From contig NZ_BJUW01000021.1 of assembly GCF_007988825.1 (NCBI RefSeq), positions 1 to 32,979 on the forward strand: 32,979 nt of DNA, read 5' to 3'. The notes below the pieces were generated by a model that did not search any database, was not told the DNA's origin, and was given only the letters and a program-made list of their open reading frames with translations. Source of the DNA: Microbacterium aerolatum. Its GTDB lineage: Bacteria; Actinomycetota; Actinomycetes; Actinomycetales; Microbacteriaceae. Shown here one piece after another: positions 1-10,123 of this stretch. The translations under genes and the position numbers were made by a program. Each line of letters begins with the position of its first letter. Positions within the stretch are counted from its first letter, which is position 1.

Positions 1-1207
<1,207 letters not shown>

Positions 1208-1247
1208 CGAGCGGGTGGGGACATCCGCGGGGTTGCGCAGGAGGAGG

Positions 1248-1283
1248 CTTCGACTCGCTGCGCTCGCTCACCCCGTTTCGACT
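1248..1283. repeat. REP-like imperfect palindrome (TTCGACTCGC... type)
   Basis: The segment contains two TTCGACT words about 28 bases apart around a GC-rich imperfect palindrome CTCGCTGCGCTCG, and leads directly into the CGCTCAACGACC tandem repeat. Sequences built from TTTCGACT...GCTCAACGACC are familiar to me as scattered intergenic repeats in Microbacteriaceae; that is recollection, not a search result. Confidence 0.5.
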
Positions 1284-1285
1284 GC

Positions 1286-1410
1286 GGCGCTGCGCGCCTT
1301 CGCTCAACGACCCGCGAAACGGACCCACCCGGGTGGCGCTGCGCGCCTTCGCTCAACGACCCGCGAAGGGAACCCAGCCGGGCGGCGCTGCGCGCCTTCG
1401 CTCAACGACC
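1286..1410. repeat. 49-bp tandem direct repeat, about 2.5 units
   Basis: A 27-base core ending in TTCGCTCAACGACC occurs identically at 1286-1312, 1335-1361 and 1384-1410, a period of exactly 49 bases. The 22-base spacers are also similar to each other (both begin CGCGAA). It occupies most of the 237-base gap between mnmA and ligA. Open frames cross it on the plus strand only because it is GC-rich and stop-poor; no gene is supported. Confidence 0.9.
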
Positions 1411-1432
1411 TGTGAGAGTCAGCTCAGAGAGC

Positions 1433-2530
1433 TCAAGCGTCGACGGGCACCGCGGAGACCGTGCGGTCGATCGTGAACTGGCCGAGCACGCGGGTCCCCA
1501 CGTAGAGCACGGCCGTCTGACCGGGTGCGACGCCGTCCAGCGGCACCTCGGGCACCACGACGACACCGGTGGCGGACACCGTGGCATGTGCGGGAACCGG
1601 CTCCGAGTGCGCGCGGATCTGCACCTCGCACGCGAACTCCGACGCTGTCGGGGCGGCGCCCGCCCAGGAGTGCCGCTCGCCCGAGATCTCTCCGATCGCG
1701 AGGGCCTCCTTGGGACCGACGACGACCGTGTTGGACACCGGGCGCACCTCGAGCACGAAGCGCGGCTTGCCATCAGGCGCCGGCACCCCGAGGCGCAGCC
1801 CACGCCGCTGCCCGACCGTGAAGGCGTGCGCGCCATCGTGCGAGCCGACGACCTCGCCGTTCCGATCGAGGATCTCGCCCTGCTCGGCACCGACCTTCTC
1901 GGCCAGCCAGCCGCGGGTGTCGCCATCGGGGATGAAGCAGATGTCGTGGCTGTCGGGCTTCTGCGCGACGCTCAGCCCGCGCTCGGCGGCCTCCGCGCGC
2001 ACGAGCGCCTTCGACGGCGTCTCCCCGAGCGGGAAGTAGGTGTGCGCGAGCTGCTCGGCCGTGAGCACGCCGAGCACGTAGGACTGGTCCTTGGCGTTGT
2101 CCGATGCGCGGTGCAGCTCGAGCCCGCCGTCGCCGTCCACGAGCGTGGCGTAGTGGCCGGTGCACACCGCGTCGAAGCCGAGCTCGATCGCCCGCTCCAG
2201 GAGGGCTGCGAATTTGATCTTCTCGTTGCACCGCATGCACGGGTTCGGCGTGCGCCCGGCCTGGTACTCGGCGATGAAGTCATCGATCACGTCGTCGCGG
2301 AAGCGCTCCGAGAAGTCCCATACATAGAACGGGATGCCGAGCATGTCCGATGCACGCCGAGCGTCCATGGCGTCCTCGATCGTGCAGCAGCCGCGGCTCC
2401 CGGTGCGGAGGGTTCCACCAGCCCTCGAGAGCGCGAGGTGCACGCCGGTCACGTCGTGCCCCGCCTCCACGGCACGCGCAGCCGCGACGGCGGAATCGAC
2501 GCCACCGCTCATTGCCGCAAGAATCCGCAT
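1433..2530 (-). CDS. mnmA: tRNA-specific 2-thiouridylase MnmA
   Basis: ATP-dependent thiolation of wobble U34 in tRNA Lys/Glu/Gln. The protein is 365 aa, normal for the family. The PP-loop SGGVDS is at residues 8-13. The catalytic cysteine lies in NPCMRCN (Cys98) and the second, persulfide-accepting cysteine in DICFIPDGD (Cys198). TGHYA and the C-terminal beta-barrel region (TVGQRRGL onward) are also present. It lies 9 nt after the stop of a cysteine desulfurase, its likely sulfur donor. ATG 2530 is preceded by TAGACT at a 6-nt distance, and that -10 box overlaps the TAG stop of the upstream gene. mnmA may therefore be expressed both by read-through and from its own leaderless transcript. Confidence 0.97.
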   Translation of the reverse strand: MRILAAMSGGVDSAVAAARAVEAGHDVTGVHLALSRAGGTLRTGSRGCCTIEDAMDARRASDMLGIPFYVWDFSERFRDDVIDDFIAEYQAGRTPNPCMRCNEKIKFAALLERAIELGFDAVCTGHYATLVDGDGGLELHRASDNAKDQSYVLGVLTAEQLAHTYFPLGETPSKALVRAEAAERGLSVAQKPDSHDICFIPDGDTRGWLAEKVGAEQGEILDRNGEVVGSHDGAHAFTVGQRRGLRLGVPAPDGKPRFVLEVRPVSNTVVVGPKEALAIGEISGERHSWAGAAPTASEFACEVQIRAHSEPVPAHATVSATGVVVVPEVPLDGVAPGQTAVLYVGTRVLGQFTIDRTVSAVPVDA

Positions 2531-2536
2531 GCGTCC

Positions 2537-2542
2537 AGTCTA
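2537..2542 (-). promoter_or_regulatory. Candidate -10 box of leaderless mnmA transcript, overlapping the upstream stop codon
   Basis: TAGACT on the minus strand, 6 nt before ATG 2530. Its first three bases are the TAG stop of the cysteine desulfurase. There is no Shine-Dalgarno sequence in the 9-nt gap. Confidence 0.5.
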
Positions 2543-3715
2543 CGAGCGCTGGGCTGTGCGAGATCCGGATGCCCGAGCATACGCGTCCGCGATCGCCGTG
2601 AGCACGGCATCCACATCCGCGTCTGTCGACGTGCGCCCGAGGGTGAACCGCAGCACGCTGCGCGCGTCCTGCTCGCTGCCGCCCATCGCCATCACGACGT
2701 GCGAGGGCTCGGCTACCCCGGCCTGACAGGCCGAGCCGGTGGATGCCGCCACCCCTGCCACATCGAGCAGGAACAGCAGGCTCTCCCCCACCGCCCCGGG
2801 GAAGAGGAAATGCGCGTTGCCCGGCAGACGGTCGACCGGATCGCCGAGCAGTCGCGCCAGGGGAACTGCAGAGCGGATGCCGCTGATCAGCCGGTCGCGC
2901 AGGGCGCGCAGCCGCGCGGCCTCCGCCTCGCGCTCGTCCTCGGCTGCCGACAGCGCCGCCGCGAAGGCCGCGGCGCCCGGCACATCCTGGGTACCCGCGC
3001 GCAGGCCGCGCTGCTGCGCACCGCCGTGCAGCAGCGGCACCATCTTCGCCGTGCGAGCGACGACCAGAGCGCCCACCCCGACCGGGGCCCCGATCTTGTG
3101 CCCCGCGACGCTCATGGCCACCAGGCCCGCTCCCGCCGCGGCATCCCCGCGCAGCTCGCGGAACGACAGCGGAACGTGGCCGAGAGCCGCCACGGCATCC
3201 AGATGCAGCGGCACGCCGGAGTGAGCAGCCGCAGCGGAAAGCGCGGGGGCATCGTTCACCGTGCCGACCTCGTTGTTCGCGACCAGGGCAGTCGCGAGGG
3301 CTGCACCGGGCAAGGCTGCGCGGAAGATCTCCGGCTCGATGCGCCCGGTCCCGGACAACGCCACGGCACGTACGGCCGCACCGTCAGAGGCGAGCGCGGC
3401 GACCGTGTCCATGGTCGCGTGGTGCTCGCCGTCAGGAAGGACGACCGTATCGGCATCCGCCGCGCGCGAAGTCCACAGGCCCCGCAGCGCGGTGTTGATC
3501 GACTCCGTGCCGCCGGAGGTCAGCACGACCTCGATCGGATCGCTTCCGAGCACCTCGGCGATGCGCTCTCTGGAGTCCTCGAGCAGTCGCCGGGCATCCT
3601 GACCTGCGCCGTGAGTGGACGAGGCGTTGCCGACGACATCGGACGCCGCCAGCCAGGCCTCCCGAGCCTCAGGGCGAAGCGGCGTCGTGGCCGCATGGTC
3701 GAGATAGAACCGCAT
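2540..3715 (-). CDS. Cysteine desulfurase (IscS/NifS family)
   Basis: PLP-dependent enzyme that takes sulfur from L-cysteine as an enzyme persulfide. The protein is 391 aa. It begins YLDHAATTPL, typical of the family. Lys207 in SVAGHKIGAPVGVGAL is the expected Schiff-base lysine, and Cys330 in STGSACQAG is the expected persulfide cysteine. GEHHA carries the His that stacks on PLP. Odd point: the strand normally reading H-V-D-A-x-Q reads HLDAVAALG here (residues 171-179), with Ala where a conserved Gln contacts the PLP ring oxygen. Adjacent mnmA suggests a main role in tRNA thiolation. The ATG start is fixed by the conserved N-terminus; GAGGG directly abuts it, so translation signals are atypical. 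Confidence 0.95.
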   Translation of the reverse strand: MRFYLDHAATTPLRPEAREAWLAASDVVGNASSTHGAGQDARRLLEDSRERIAEVLGSDPIEVVLTSGGTESINTALRGLWTSRAADADTVVLPDGEHHATMDTVAALASDGAAVRAVALSGTGRIEPEIFRAALPGAALATALVANNEVGTVNDAPALSAAAAHSGVPLHLDAVAALGHVPLSFRELRGDAAAGAGLVAMSVAGHKIGAPVGVGALVVARTAKMVPLLHGGAQQRGLRAGTQDVPGAAAFAAALSAAEDEREAEAARLRALRDRLISGIRSAVPLARLLGDPVDRLPGNAHFLFPGAVGESLLFLLDVAGVAASTGSACQAGVAEPSHVVMAMGGSEQDARSVLRFTLGRTSTDADVDAVLTAIADAYARASGSRTAQRS

Positions 3716-3743
3716 CCCTCAATGCTCGCGCATTTTCGCGCTC

Positions 3744-3749
3744 TACGCT
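3744..3749 (+). promoter_or_regulatory. Candidate -10 box of leaderless glgX transcript
   Basis: TACGCT ends exactly 6 nt before ATG 3756. The divergent gap to the desulfurase gene is only 40 nt and holds no Shine-Dalgarno sequence for glgX. Confidence 0.5.
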
Positions 3750-3755
3750 GTACTC

Positions 3756-5819
3756 ATGCCCACCTTCACCGCGCCGGGAGGCGCTGCCCTCGACGACCTC
3801 GGCGTAAGGCTGCACGACGGGGTGGCGACGCTGCGCGTGTGGTCGAAGAACGCCTCATCCGTCGAGCTCGTGGTGTTCGACGAGACCGACCTGGACTGGG
3901 TGACCGAGGAGGCCGATCTGGAGCGCGGCCCCGGAGACGTCTGGGAGGCGACGACCCCGCTGCTGCAGCCGGGCACGCGGTACGCGCTGCGCGTCGGCGG
4001 CCCGCACGGACCGGGTAACACCTTCAACCCCGAGACGCTGCTGCTCGATCCGTACGCCCGTGGCCTCGCGCAGGGCGACGGCTATGAGGAGTGGCGATCG
4101 GTCGTGATCGAGGACGGCTTCGACTGGGGCGGCGTGGAGAAGCCGCGCGTGCCGCTGGACCGCACGATCATCTACGAAGCGCATCTGAAGGGCCTGACCA
4201 AGCGCCACCCCGATGTGCCGCCCGCCCTGCACGGAACCTATGCCGGTCTCGCCCACCCCGCGATGATCGAGCACTTCCAGTCGCTCGGCATCACGGCGAT
4301 CGAGCTGCTCCCCGTGCACGCGTTCGTCTCAGAACCGCGGCTGCTCGATCGCGGACTCACGAACTACTGGGGTTACAACACGCTCAACTTCTTCACCCCG
4401 CACACCGCGTACGCCACCGAGGAGGCCCGCAAACAGGGTCCGGAGGCCGTGCTCGCAGAGTTCAAGGGCATGGTGAAACTGTTGCACGAGGCGGGCCTCG
4501 AAGTGATCCTCGACGTCGTGTACAACCACACCTCGGAAGAGGGCATCGGCGGCCCGCGCTCGAGCCTGCGCGGCATCGACAACGCCAGTTACTACCGTCA
4601 GCAGGCGGACGGCGCGTACATCGACACCACCGGCGTCGGCAACACGCTGAACACGGCGATGGATGCCGGGGCCCGACTGGTCCTCGATTCGCTCCGGTAC
4701 TGGGCGCAGGAGATGCAGATCGACGGCTTCCGCTTCGATCTCGCGGCCGCGCTCGGCCGCGATGGCAACCACGAGTACTCCCGTGAGCATCCGCTGCTCA
4801 CGGCGGTCCGCGACGATCCGGCGCTGAAGGACGTCAAGCTCATCGCCGAACCCTGGGACGTCGGGATGGGCGGCTGGCAGACCGGCAACTTCCCGGACGG
4901 CTGGCACGAGTGGAACGACCGCTACCGGGACCGCGTCCGCAATTTCTGGCTCAGCGACATCGACTACGCGCGACGCGCGTCGGCTCCGGTGGGCATCGGC
5001 GGCTTCGCCACGCGACTGGCCGGCTCATCGAACACGTTCAGCAAGGAGCGCGGTCCGCTCGCCAGCATCAACTTCGTCACGGCGCATGACGGTTTCACCC
5101 TGCACGACCTCGTCTCGTACGACGTCAAGCACAACGAGGCCAACGGCGAGGACAACCGCGACGGCGCCGACACCAACCGCGCGTTCAATCACGGCGTGGA
5201 GGGACCGACGCACGACGCCGCGATCAACGCGGCCCGCCGGAAGGCCATGCGCAATCTGCTCGGCACCCTCATGCTCTCCGCCGGGATACCCATGCTCACG
5301 GCGGGCGACGAAGCGGGGCGCACGCAGCGCGGCAACAACAACGCCTACGCGCACGACTCCGCTCTCACCTGGGTGAACTGGGAGCACGAGCCGTGGCAGG
5401 AGGACCTGCGCGCGCACGTGGCGACCCTGACGCGGCTGCGCAGCGAGAACGCGGCGCTGCGCCCCCGCCGCTACGCTCGACGCGACGTGCACACCCCGAA
5501 CGCCTCTGTCATGGACTGGTACAACCAGCTCGGCGAGATGATGGAGGACTCGCAGTGGAACGATCCCGGCAACCGCACTCTGCAGTACGTCGCGGCATCC
5601 ACACCGGTGGATGAACGGATCAACCGCATCCTGCTGATCGTGCACGGCACCGAATCTCCCATCGACATCACGCTGCCCGCATCCATCGAGGGGGCTGTGA
5701 AGTTCGTCTCCCTGTGGTCGAGCGCGGATGAGCGACCGGGCGTCGAGGCAGAGGAGTACGCCCCCGGCGACGTGCTGCCGATGCCCGGTACCTCGATGCG
5801 GCTGTTCCGCGTCGAATAG
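3756..5819 (+). CDS. glgX: Glycogen debranching enzyme GlgX (GH13)
   Basis: Hydrolyses alpha-1,6 branch linkages of glycogen or limit dextrin. The protein is 687 aa, normal length. An N-terminal CBM48-like domain (TLRVWSKNASSVELVVFD, about residues 25-45) precedes the GH13 barrel. Barrel motifs are DVVYNHT (about residue 253), DGFRFDLA with nucleophile Asp328, LIAEPWD with acid/base Glu365, and TAHDGFTLHDLVSY with Asp445. The insert VKHNEANGEDNRDG after the last motif is characteristic of GlgX/TreX. It is first in a plus-strand glycogen cluster, 48 nt ahead of glgE. It could be called an isoamylase or TreX-type enzyme; the bacterial GlgX assignment fits best. Confidence 0.95.
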   Translation: MPTFTAPGGAALDDLGVRLHDGVATLRVWSKNASSVELVVFDETDLDWVTEEADLERGPGDVWEATTPLLQPGTRYALRVGGPHGPGNTFNPETLLLDPYARGLAQGDGYEEWRSVVIEDGFDWGGVEKPRVPLDRTIIYEAHLKGLTKRHPDVPPALHGTYAGLAHPAMIEHFQSLGITAIELLPVHAFVSEPRLLDRGLTNYWGYNTLNFFTPHTAYATEEARKQGPEAVLAEFKGMVKLLHEAGLEVILDVVYNHTSEEGIGGPRSSLRGIDNASYYRQQADGAYIDTTGVGNTLNTAMDAGARLVLDSLRYWAQEMQIDGFRFDLAAALGRDGNHEYSREHPLLTAVRDDPALKDVKLIAEPWDVGMGGWQTGNFPDGWHEWNDRYRDRVRNFWLSDIDYARRASAPVGIGGFATRLAGSSNTFSKERGPLASINFVTAHDGFTLHDLVSYDVKHNEANGEDNRDGADTNRAFNHGVEGPTHDAAINAARRKAMRNLLGTLMLSAGIPMLTAGDEAGRTQRGNNNAYAHDSALTWVNWEHEPWQEDLRAHVATLTRLRSENAALRPRRYARRDVHTPNASVMDWYNQLGEMMEDSQWNDPGNRTLQYVAASTPVDERINRILLIVHGTESPIDITLPASIEGAVKFVSLWSSADERPGVEAEEYAPGDVLPMPGTSMRLFRVE

Positions 5820-5855
5820 CCGCGCCGCTGGGTTCTGCCCGGCACGACGGCAGGG

Positions 5856-5861
5856 TACATT
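5856..5861 (+). promoter_or_regulatory. Candidate -10 box of leaderless glgE transcript
   Basis: TACATT ends 6 nt before GTG 5868. The 48-nt glgX-glgE gap has no clear Shine-Dalgarno sequence, and GGGG immediately before the GTG is too close to serve as one. Confidence 0.5.
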
Positions 5862-5867
5862 CGGGGT

Positions 5868-7937
5868 GTGGCAGCACGTTCCGGCAGTCTTCCCGCGGCG
5901 CTTCGAAGTCCCGCACAGATTCCGCTGCGGCCACCGGCCGGCTCTGGGGCATCCGACACGAGAACCGGACGCATCCCTCTCGCCGATCCCAGGCCTTCGG
6001 TGCCGGGCGGATTCCGCGCGAAGGCGTTCGCCGGCGAGGTCGTTCCCTTCAGCGTCGTCGCGTTCCGCGAGGGGCATGACCGCATCGGCGCGCATGTCCG
6101 CCTCGCGGCTCCCGACGGGACGACCTCACTGCACAGGCTGACCCCGATGCAAGACGGCAGCGACCGCTGGCGGGCCGATATCGCGCTGGATGCGCAGGGC
6201 ACCTGGCACTACCGTTTCGAGGCGTTCGCGGACGACTTCGCGACCTGGGCGCATGCAGCATCCATCAAGATCGCCGCCGGTGTCGATGTGGCGGTGATGG
6301 CTGCTCTCGGCGCCGAACTGCTCGCCCGTGCCGCCGCCGACACGCACCGCCCCACGAAGCAGCGCGCAGCGCTGAAGACGCTGGCAGCTCGACTCGACGA
6401 AGCGGATGCCGCCGACGCCCTGGCCGTCGCGACCGACCCCGAGCTCGCCGCGCTGTTCGCCGACCGGCCGCTGATGTCGCTGTCGGCCGAGACCTCCGAA
6501 CAGACGATCGTCGTGGAGCGCGCGAGCGCGGGCGTCGGGGCCTGGTACGAGTTCTTCCCGCGTTCCGAGGGTGCCAGGCGGAACAGAGACGGCACGGTCA
6601 CCAGCGGCACGTTCCGCACTGCGGCGAAGCATCTCGCCCGCGTCGCCGACATGGGCTTCGACGTGCTCTACCTTCCGCCGATCCACCCCATCGGGCGCAC
6701 GCACCGCAAGGGACCGAACAACACCCTGAACGCCGGCCCCGCCGATCCCGGTTCGCCGTGGGCCATCGGCGCCGCCGAGGGCGGGCACGATGCCGTGCAT
6801 CCGGATCTCGGCACGCTCGCCGACTTCCGTGCATTCGTCCGCCAGGCGCGCAAGGCCGGGATCGAAGTCGCGCTGGATCTGGCACTGCAGGCCTCCCCCG
6901 ATCATCCGTGGGTCGCCGAGCATCCGGAGTGGTTCACCACGCTCCCGGACGGCACCATCGCATACGCCGAGAACCCGCCGAAGAAGTATCAGGACATCTA
7001 TCCGCTGAACTTCGACGGCGACCCGGATGGGCTCCGCGAAGAGGTGCTGCGAGTCGTGACCCATTGGATCGCACAGGGGGTCAAGATCTTCCGGGTCGAC
7101 AATCCGCACACCAAGCCCCTGCAGTTCTGGGAGTGGCTGATAGCGAAGGTCACGGCAGCCGACCCCGACGTGGTTTTCCTCGCCGAAGCCTTCACCCGGC
7201 CGGCTCCCCTTCGCGGGCTCGCAGCGGTCGGATTCCAGCAGAGTTACACGTACTTCGCCTGGCGGAACACGAAGCGCGAATTGGAGGAGTTCCTGACCGG
7301 ACTCGCCACCGAGACGGCGGACTATCTGCGCCCGAACCTGTTCGTCAACACCCCGGACATCCTCACCGAGTACCTGCAGTTCGGCGGGCGCGCCGCCTAC
7401 AAGGTGCGAGCGGCGATCGCGGCCACCGCGGCTCCGACGTACGGGGTGTACGCGGGGTACGAGCTGTTCGAGAACGTGGCGCGGCCGGGTTCAGAGGAGA
7501 ACATCGACAACGAGAAATACGAGTACAAACTCCGCGACTTCGCGGCGGCCGAGGCGGCCGGCGACTCGCTCGCGCCCTACCTGCGGCGCCTCAATGAGAT
7601 CCGCCGTACCCACCCCGCGCTGCGTCAGCTGCGCAACCTCTCGGTGCACTGGAGCGACGACGACGGCATCCTGGTCTACTCGAAGCACCTCGACGGAGCG
7701 TTCACCCCCGATGGTGAGTCCGACACCGTCATCGTCGTGGCCAACGTCGATCCGCACTCCGTGCGCGAGACCACTGTGCACCTCGACACCCGGGTGTGGG
7801 ACGTGGAGCCCGGAGAGCCCTTCGACGTCGAGGACCTCGTCACCGGCGAGACCTGGACCTGGTCGGATCACGACTATGTCCGCCTGGACGCGTTCGCCGA
7901 ACCCGTGCACATCCTCCACGTGAAGGCCCGAAAATGA
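5868..7937 (+). CDS. glgE: Alpha-1,4-glucan:maltose-1-phosphate maltosyltransferase GlgE
   Basis: Transfers maltosyl units from alpha-maltose-1-phosphate onto the non-reducing end of alpha-1,4-glucans (GH13_3). The protein is 689 aa, normal for the family. An N-terminal beta domain (about residues 45-125) and a helical insert precede the barrel. Family hallmarks are EFFPRSEG, LPPIHPIGRTHRKGPNN, GSPWAIG and NPPKKYQDIYPLNFD. The nucleophile is Asp411 in KIFRVDNPHTKP and the acid/base is Glu440 in FLAEAFTRP; their 29-residue spacing is right for GlgE. GTG 5868 is supported by the 6-nt spacing from TACATT. Its stop overlaps the glgB start (ATGA), so the two are translationally coupled. The genes that make maltose-1-phosphate (treS with pep2/mak, or glgM with glgC) are not in the window. 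Confidence 0.96.
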   Translation: MAARSGSLPAALRSPAQIPLRPPAGSGASDTRTGRIPLADPRPSVPGGFRAKAFAGEVVPFSVVAFREGHDRIGAHVRLAAPDGTTSLHRLTPMQDGSDRWRADIALDAQGTWHYRFEAFADDFATWAHAASIKIAAGVDVAVMAALGAELLARAAADTHRPTKQRAALKTLAARLDEADAADALAVATDPELAALFADRPLMSLSAETSEQTIVVERASAGVGAWYEFFPRSEGARRNRDGTVTSGTFRTAAKHLARVADMGFDVLYLPPIHPIGRTHRKGPNNTLNAGPADPGSPWAIGAAEGGHDAVHPDLGTLADFRAFVRQARKAGIEVALDLALQASPDHPWVAEHPEWFTTLPDGTIAYAENPPKKYQDIYPLNFDGDPDGLREEVLRVVTHWIAQGVKIFRVDNPHTKPLQFWEWLIAKVTAADPDVVFLAEAFTRPAPLRGLAAVGFQQSYTYFAWRNTKRELEEFLTGLATETADYLRPNLFVNTPDILTEYLQFGGRAAYKVRAAIAATAAPTYGVYAGYELFENVARPGSEENIDNEKYEYKLRDFAAAEAAGDSLAPYLRRLNEIRRTHPALRQLRNLSVHWSDDDGILVYSKHLDGAFTPDGESDTVIVVANVDPHSVRETTVHLDTRVWDVEPGEPFDVEDLVTGETWTWSDHDYVRLDAFAEPVHILHVKARK

Positions 7938-10123
7938 GCACTCCGCAGAAGACAGCCATCCCAGTCGAGTGGGCCGCCGTCGCCGCCGGGTCGTATCACG
8001 CGCCCCACGACGTCCTCGGCCCTCACCCGACGTCGGATGCCGCAGGCCGCACCCGCACGACGATCCGCGCGCGCCGGCCGCTCGCCGAGAGCGTCACGGC
8101 TATCCTGGCCGACGGCACGCGAATCCCCCTGGAGCATGCCGCGCACGGCATATGGCAGGGAGAGCACGCGGGAGCACCGGTGCCATATCGCATCGCCACC
8201 GTGTACGAAGACGGGACGGAGCAACTCAAGGGCGATCCGTATCGTCACCTGCCGACCGTCGGCGAATTGGATCTGCACCTGATCGGCGAGGGCAGACACG
8301 AGCGCCTGTGGGAGGTGCTCGGCGCCGGCGCCCACCTGGTCGACGGCGAGATCGGGGTGGCGTTCGCCGTCTGGGCGCCGAACGCGCAGGCGGTCCGGGT
8401 CGTCGGCGATCACAACGGCTGGAACGGCGAAGGCCACGCCATGCGCTCGATGGGATCGAGCGGCGTGTGGGAGCTGTTCATCCCCGGGGTCTCCCCCGGC
8501 ACCGTCTACAAGTACGAGATCCTCACCCCAGAGGATCGCTGGATCGTCAAGGCCGACCCGATGGCGCAGCGCACGCAGGTGCCGCCGGAGACGGCCTCGA
8601 TCGTGCCGTTCTCTGCGTACAGCTGGAAGGACGGCGCGTGGATGACCCGCCGGGCGGCGACCCACGCGGTCGCGCAGCCGATGAGCATCTACGAGGTGCA
8701 CCTCGGGTCGTGGCGCGGCGGGCTGGGTTATCGCGAGGTCGCCGACCCGCTGATCGCCCATGTGACAGAGACCGGCTTCACGCACGTCGAGTTCATGCCG
8801 CTGGCGGAGCATCCATTCGGCGGGTCGTGGGGATACCAGGTGAGCGGCTACTACGCCCCTACCGCCCGGTTCGGCAATCCGGACGATCTGCGCTACCTGA
8901 TCGACCGGCTGCACCAGGCCGGCATCGGCGTGCTCCTCGACTGGGTCCCTGGCCACTTCCCCAAGGACGAGTTCGCGCTCGCGCGCTTCGACGGACGTCC
9001 CGTGTACGAGCATCCCGATCCGCGACGCGGCGAGCACCAGGACTGGGGCACGTTGATCTTCGACTACGGCCGCCCCGAGGTGCGCGGATTCCTCGTCGCG
9101 AACGCCCTCTACTGGTTCGAGGAGTTCCACGTGGACGGGCTGAGGGTGGATGCCGTCGCCTCGATGCTCTACCTGGACTACTCCCGTCGCGAGGGCGAGT
9201 GGGAGCCGAATGTCCATGGCGGTCGGGAGAACCTCGAGGCGATCCGCTTCCTGCAGGAGGTGAACGCCACGGCATACCGCACGCACCCGGGCGTCGTGAT
9301 GATCGCCGAGGAGTCCACGAGCTTCCCCGGCGTCACCGCGCGCACGGATCAGGCGGGGCTGGGTTTCGGCTTCAAATGGAACATGGGGTGGATGAACGAC
9401 TCGCTGCAGTACATCTCGCGCGACCCGATGTACCGCGCGCACCACGAGGGCGAGATGACGTTCTCGTTCGTGTACGCCTTCGGCGAGAACTACCTGCTGC
9501 CGATCAGCCATGACGAGGTCGTGCACGGCAAAGGCAGCCTGCTGTCGAAGATGCCCGGCGATCACGCCCACAAGCTCGCGAACGTGCGCGCGTATCTGGC
9601 CTACATGTGGGGGCACCCGGGGAAGAACCTGCTGTTCATGGGCCAGGAGTTCGGGCAGATCGCAGAGTGGTCGGAGAGCCGCCCGTTGGACTGGTGGCTG
9701 CTCGACCAGCCATCGCACGCGCAGCTGCAGCGGTTCGTCGGGGCGATGAACGGCGTGTACCGCGGCACTGCACCGCTGTGGGAGCGGGACGGCGACAGCA
9801 CGCGCTTCCGGCGCCTGGGCGCGCCGCAATGGGACCCGAACGTGATCGCGTTCGAGCGGCGAGACCTGCACGGCGGCCGCGTCATCGTCATCAGCAACTT
9901 CGCGGGTGTTGAACGCCCGAACCTCGAACTCGACGTTCCGGTGGCCGGTGTCTGGGAGGAGATCCTCAACACCGACGCCGTGGAGTACGGCGGCGCCGGC
10001 ATCGGCAACTACGGCCGCGTGGCAGCCCACGCCTCAGAGGATCACGGCATCCCGCGAACCATGATCACGCTGCCGCCGCTGGCAACTCTGTGGCTGCGCC
10101 ACCGCTCAGGGACTAGAGACTAG
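7934..10123 (+). CDS. glgB: 1,4-alpha-glucan branching enzyme GlgB
   Basis: Introduces alpha-1,6 branches into the linear glucan made by GlgE. The protein is 729 aa from ATG 7934, which overlaps the glgE stop as ATGA; further upstream starts would lie inside glgE. The order is an N-terminal extra domain (N1), a CBM48 domain (GDHNGWNGEGHAMRS, about residue 157 onward), then the GH13 barrel. Barrel motifs are DWVPGHFPKD, GLRVDAVASMLYLDYSR with nucleophile Asp406, MIAEEST with acid/base Glu459, and LPISHDEVVHGKGSL. The stop TAG overlaps the stop of the convergent thioredoxin-like gene in the 4-base palindrome CTAG (10120-10123), leaving no intergenic terminator. Confidence 0.97.
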   Translation: MSTPQKTAIPVEWAAVAAGSYHAPHDVLGPHPTSDAAGRTRTTIRARRPLAESVTAILADGTRIPLEHAAHGIWQGEHAGAPVPYRIATVYEDGTEQLKGDPYRHLPTVGELDLHLIGEGRHERLWEVLGAGAHLVDGEIGVAFAVWAPNAQAVRVVGDHNGWNGEGHAMRSMGSSGVWELFIPGVSPGTVYKYEILTPEDRWIVKADPMAQRTQVPPETASIVPFSAYSWKDGAWMTRRAATHAVAQPMSIYEVHLGSWRGGLGYREVADPLIAHVTETGFTHVEFMPLAEHPFGGSWGYQVSGYYAPTARFGNPDDLRYLIDRLHQAGIGVLLDWVPGHFPKDEFALARFDGRPVYEHPDPRRGEHQDWGTLIFDYGRPEVRGFLVANALYWFEEFHVDGLRVDAVASMLYLDYSRREGEWEPNVHGGRENLEAIRFLQEVNATAYRTHPGVVMIAEESTSFPGVTARTDQAGLGFGFKWNMGWMNDSLQYISRDPMYRAHHEGEMTFSFVYAFGENYLLPISHDEVVHGKGSLLSKMPGDHAHKLANVRAYLAYMWGHPGKNLLFMGQEFGQIAEWSESRPLDWWLLDQPSHAQLQRFVGAMNGVYRGTAPLWERDGDSTRFRRLGAPQWDPNVIAFERRDLHGGRVIVISNFAGVERPNLELDVPVAGVWEEILNTDAVEYGGAGIGNYGRVAAHASEDHGIPRTMITLPPLATLWLRHRSGTRD

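Noticed and set aside
1286..1410. Repeated 27-base units considered as a CRISPR array
   Set aside because: The spacers are similar to each other rather than unique, only three cores exist, and no cas gene is nearby.
7874..10030. 718-codon minus-strand open frame opposite glgB
   Set aside because: Shadow of glgB; low-complexity Arg/His/Val composition and no motifs.
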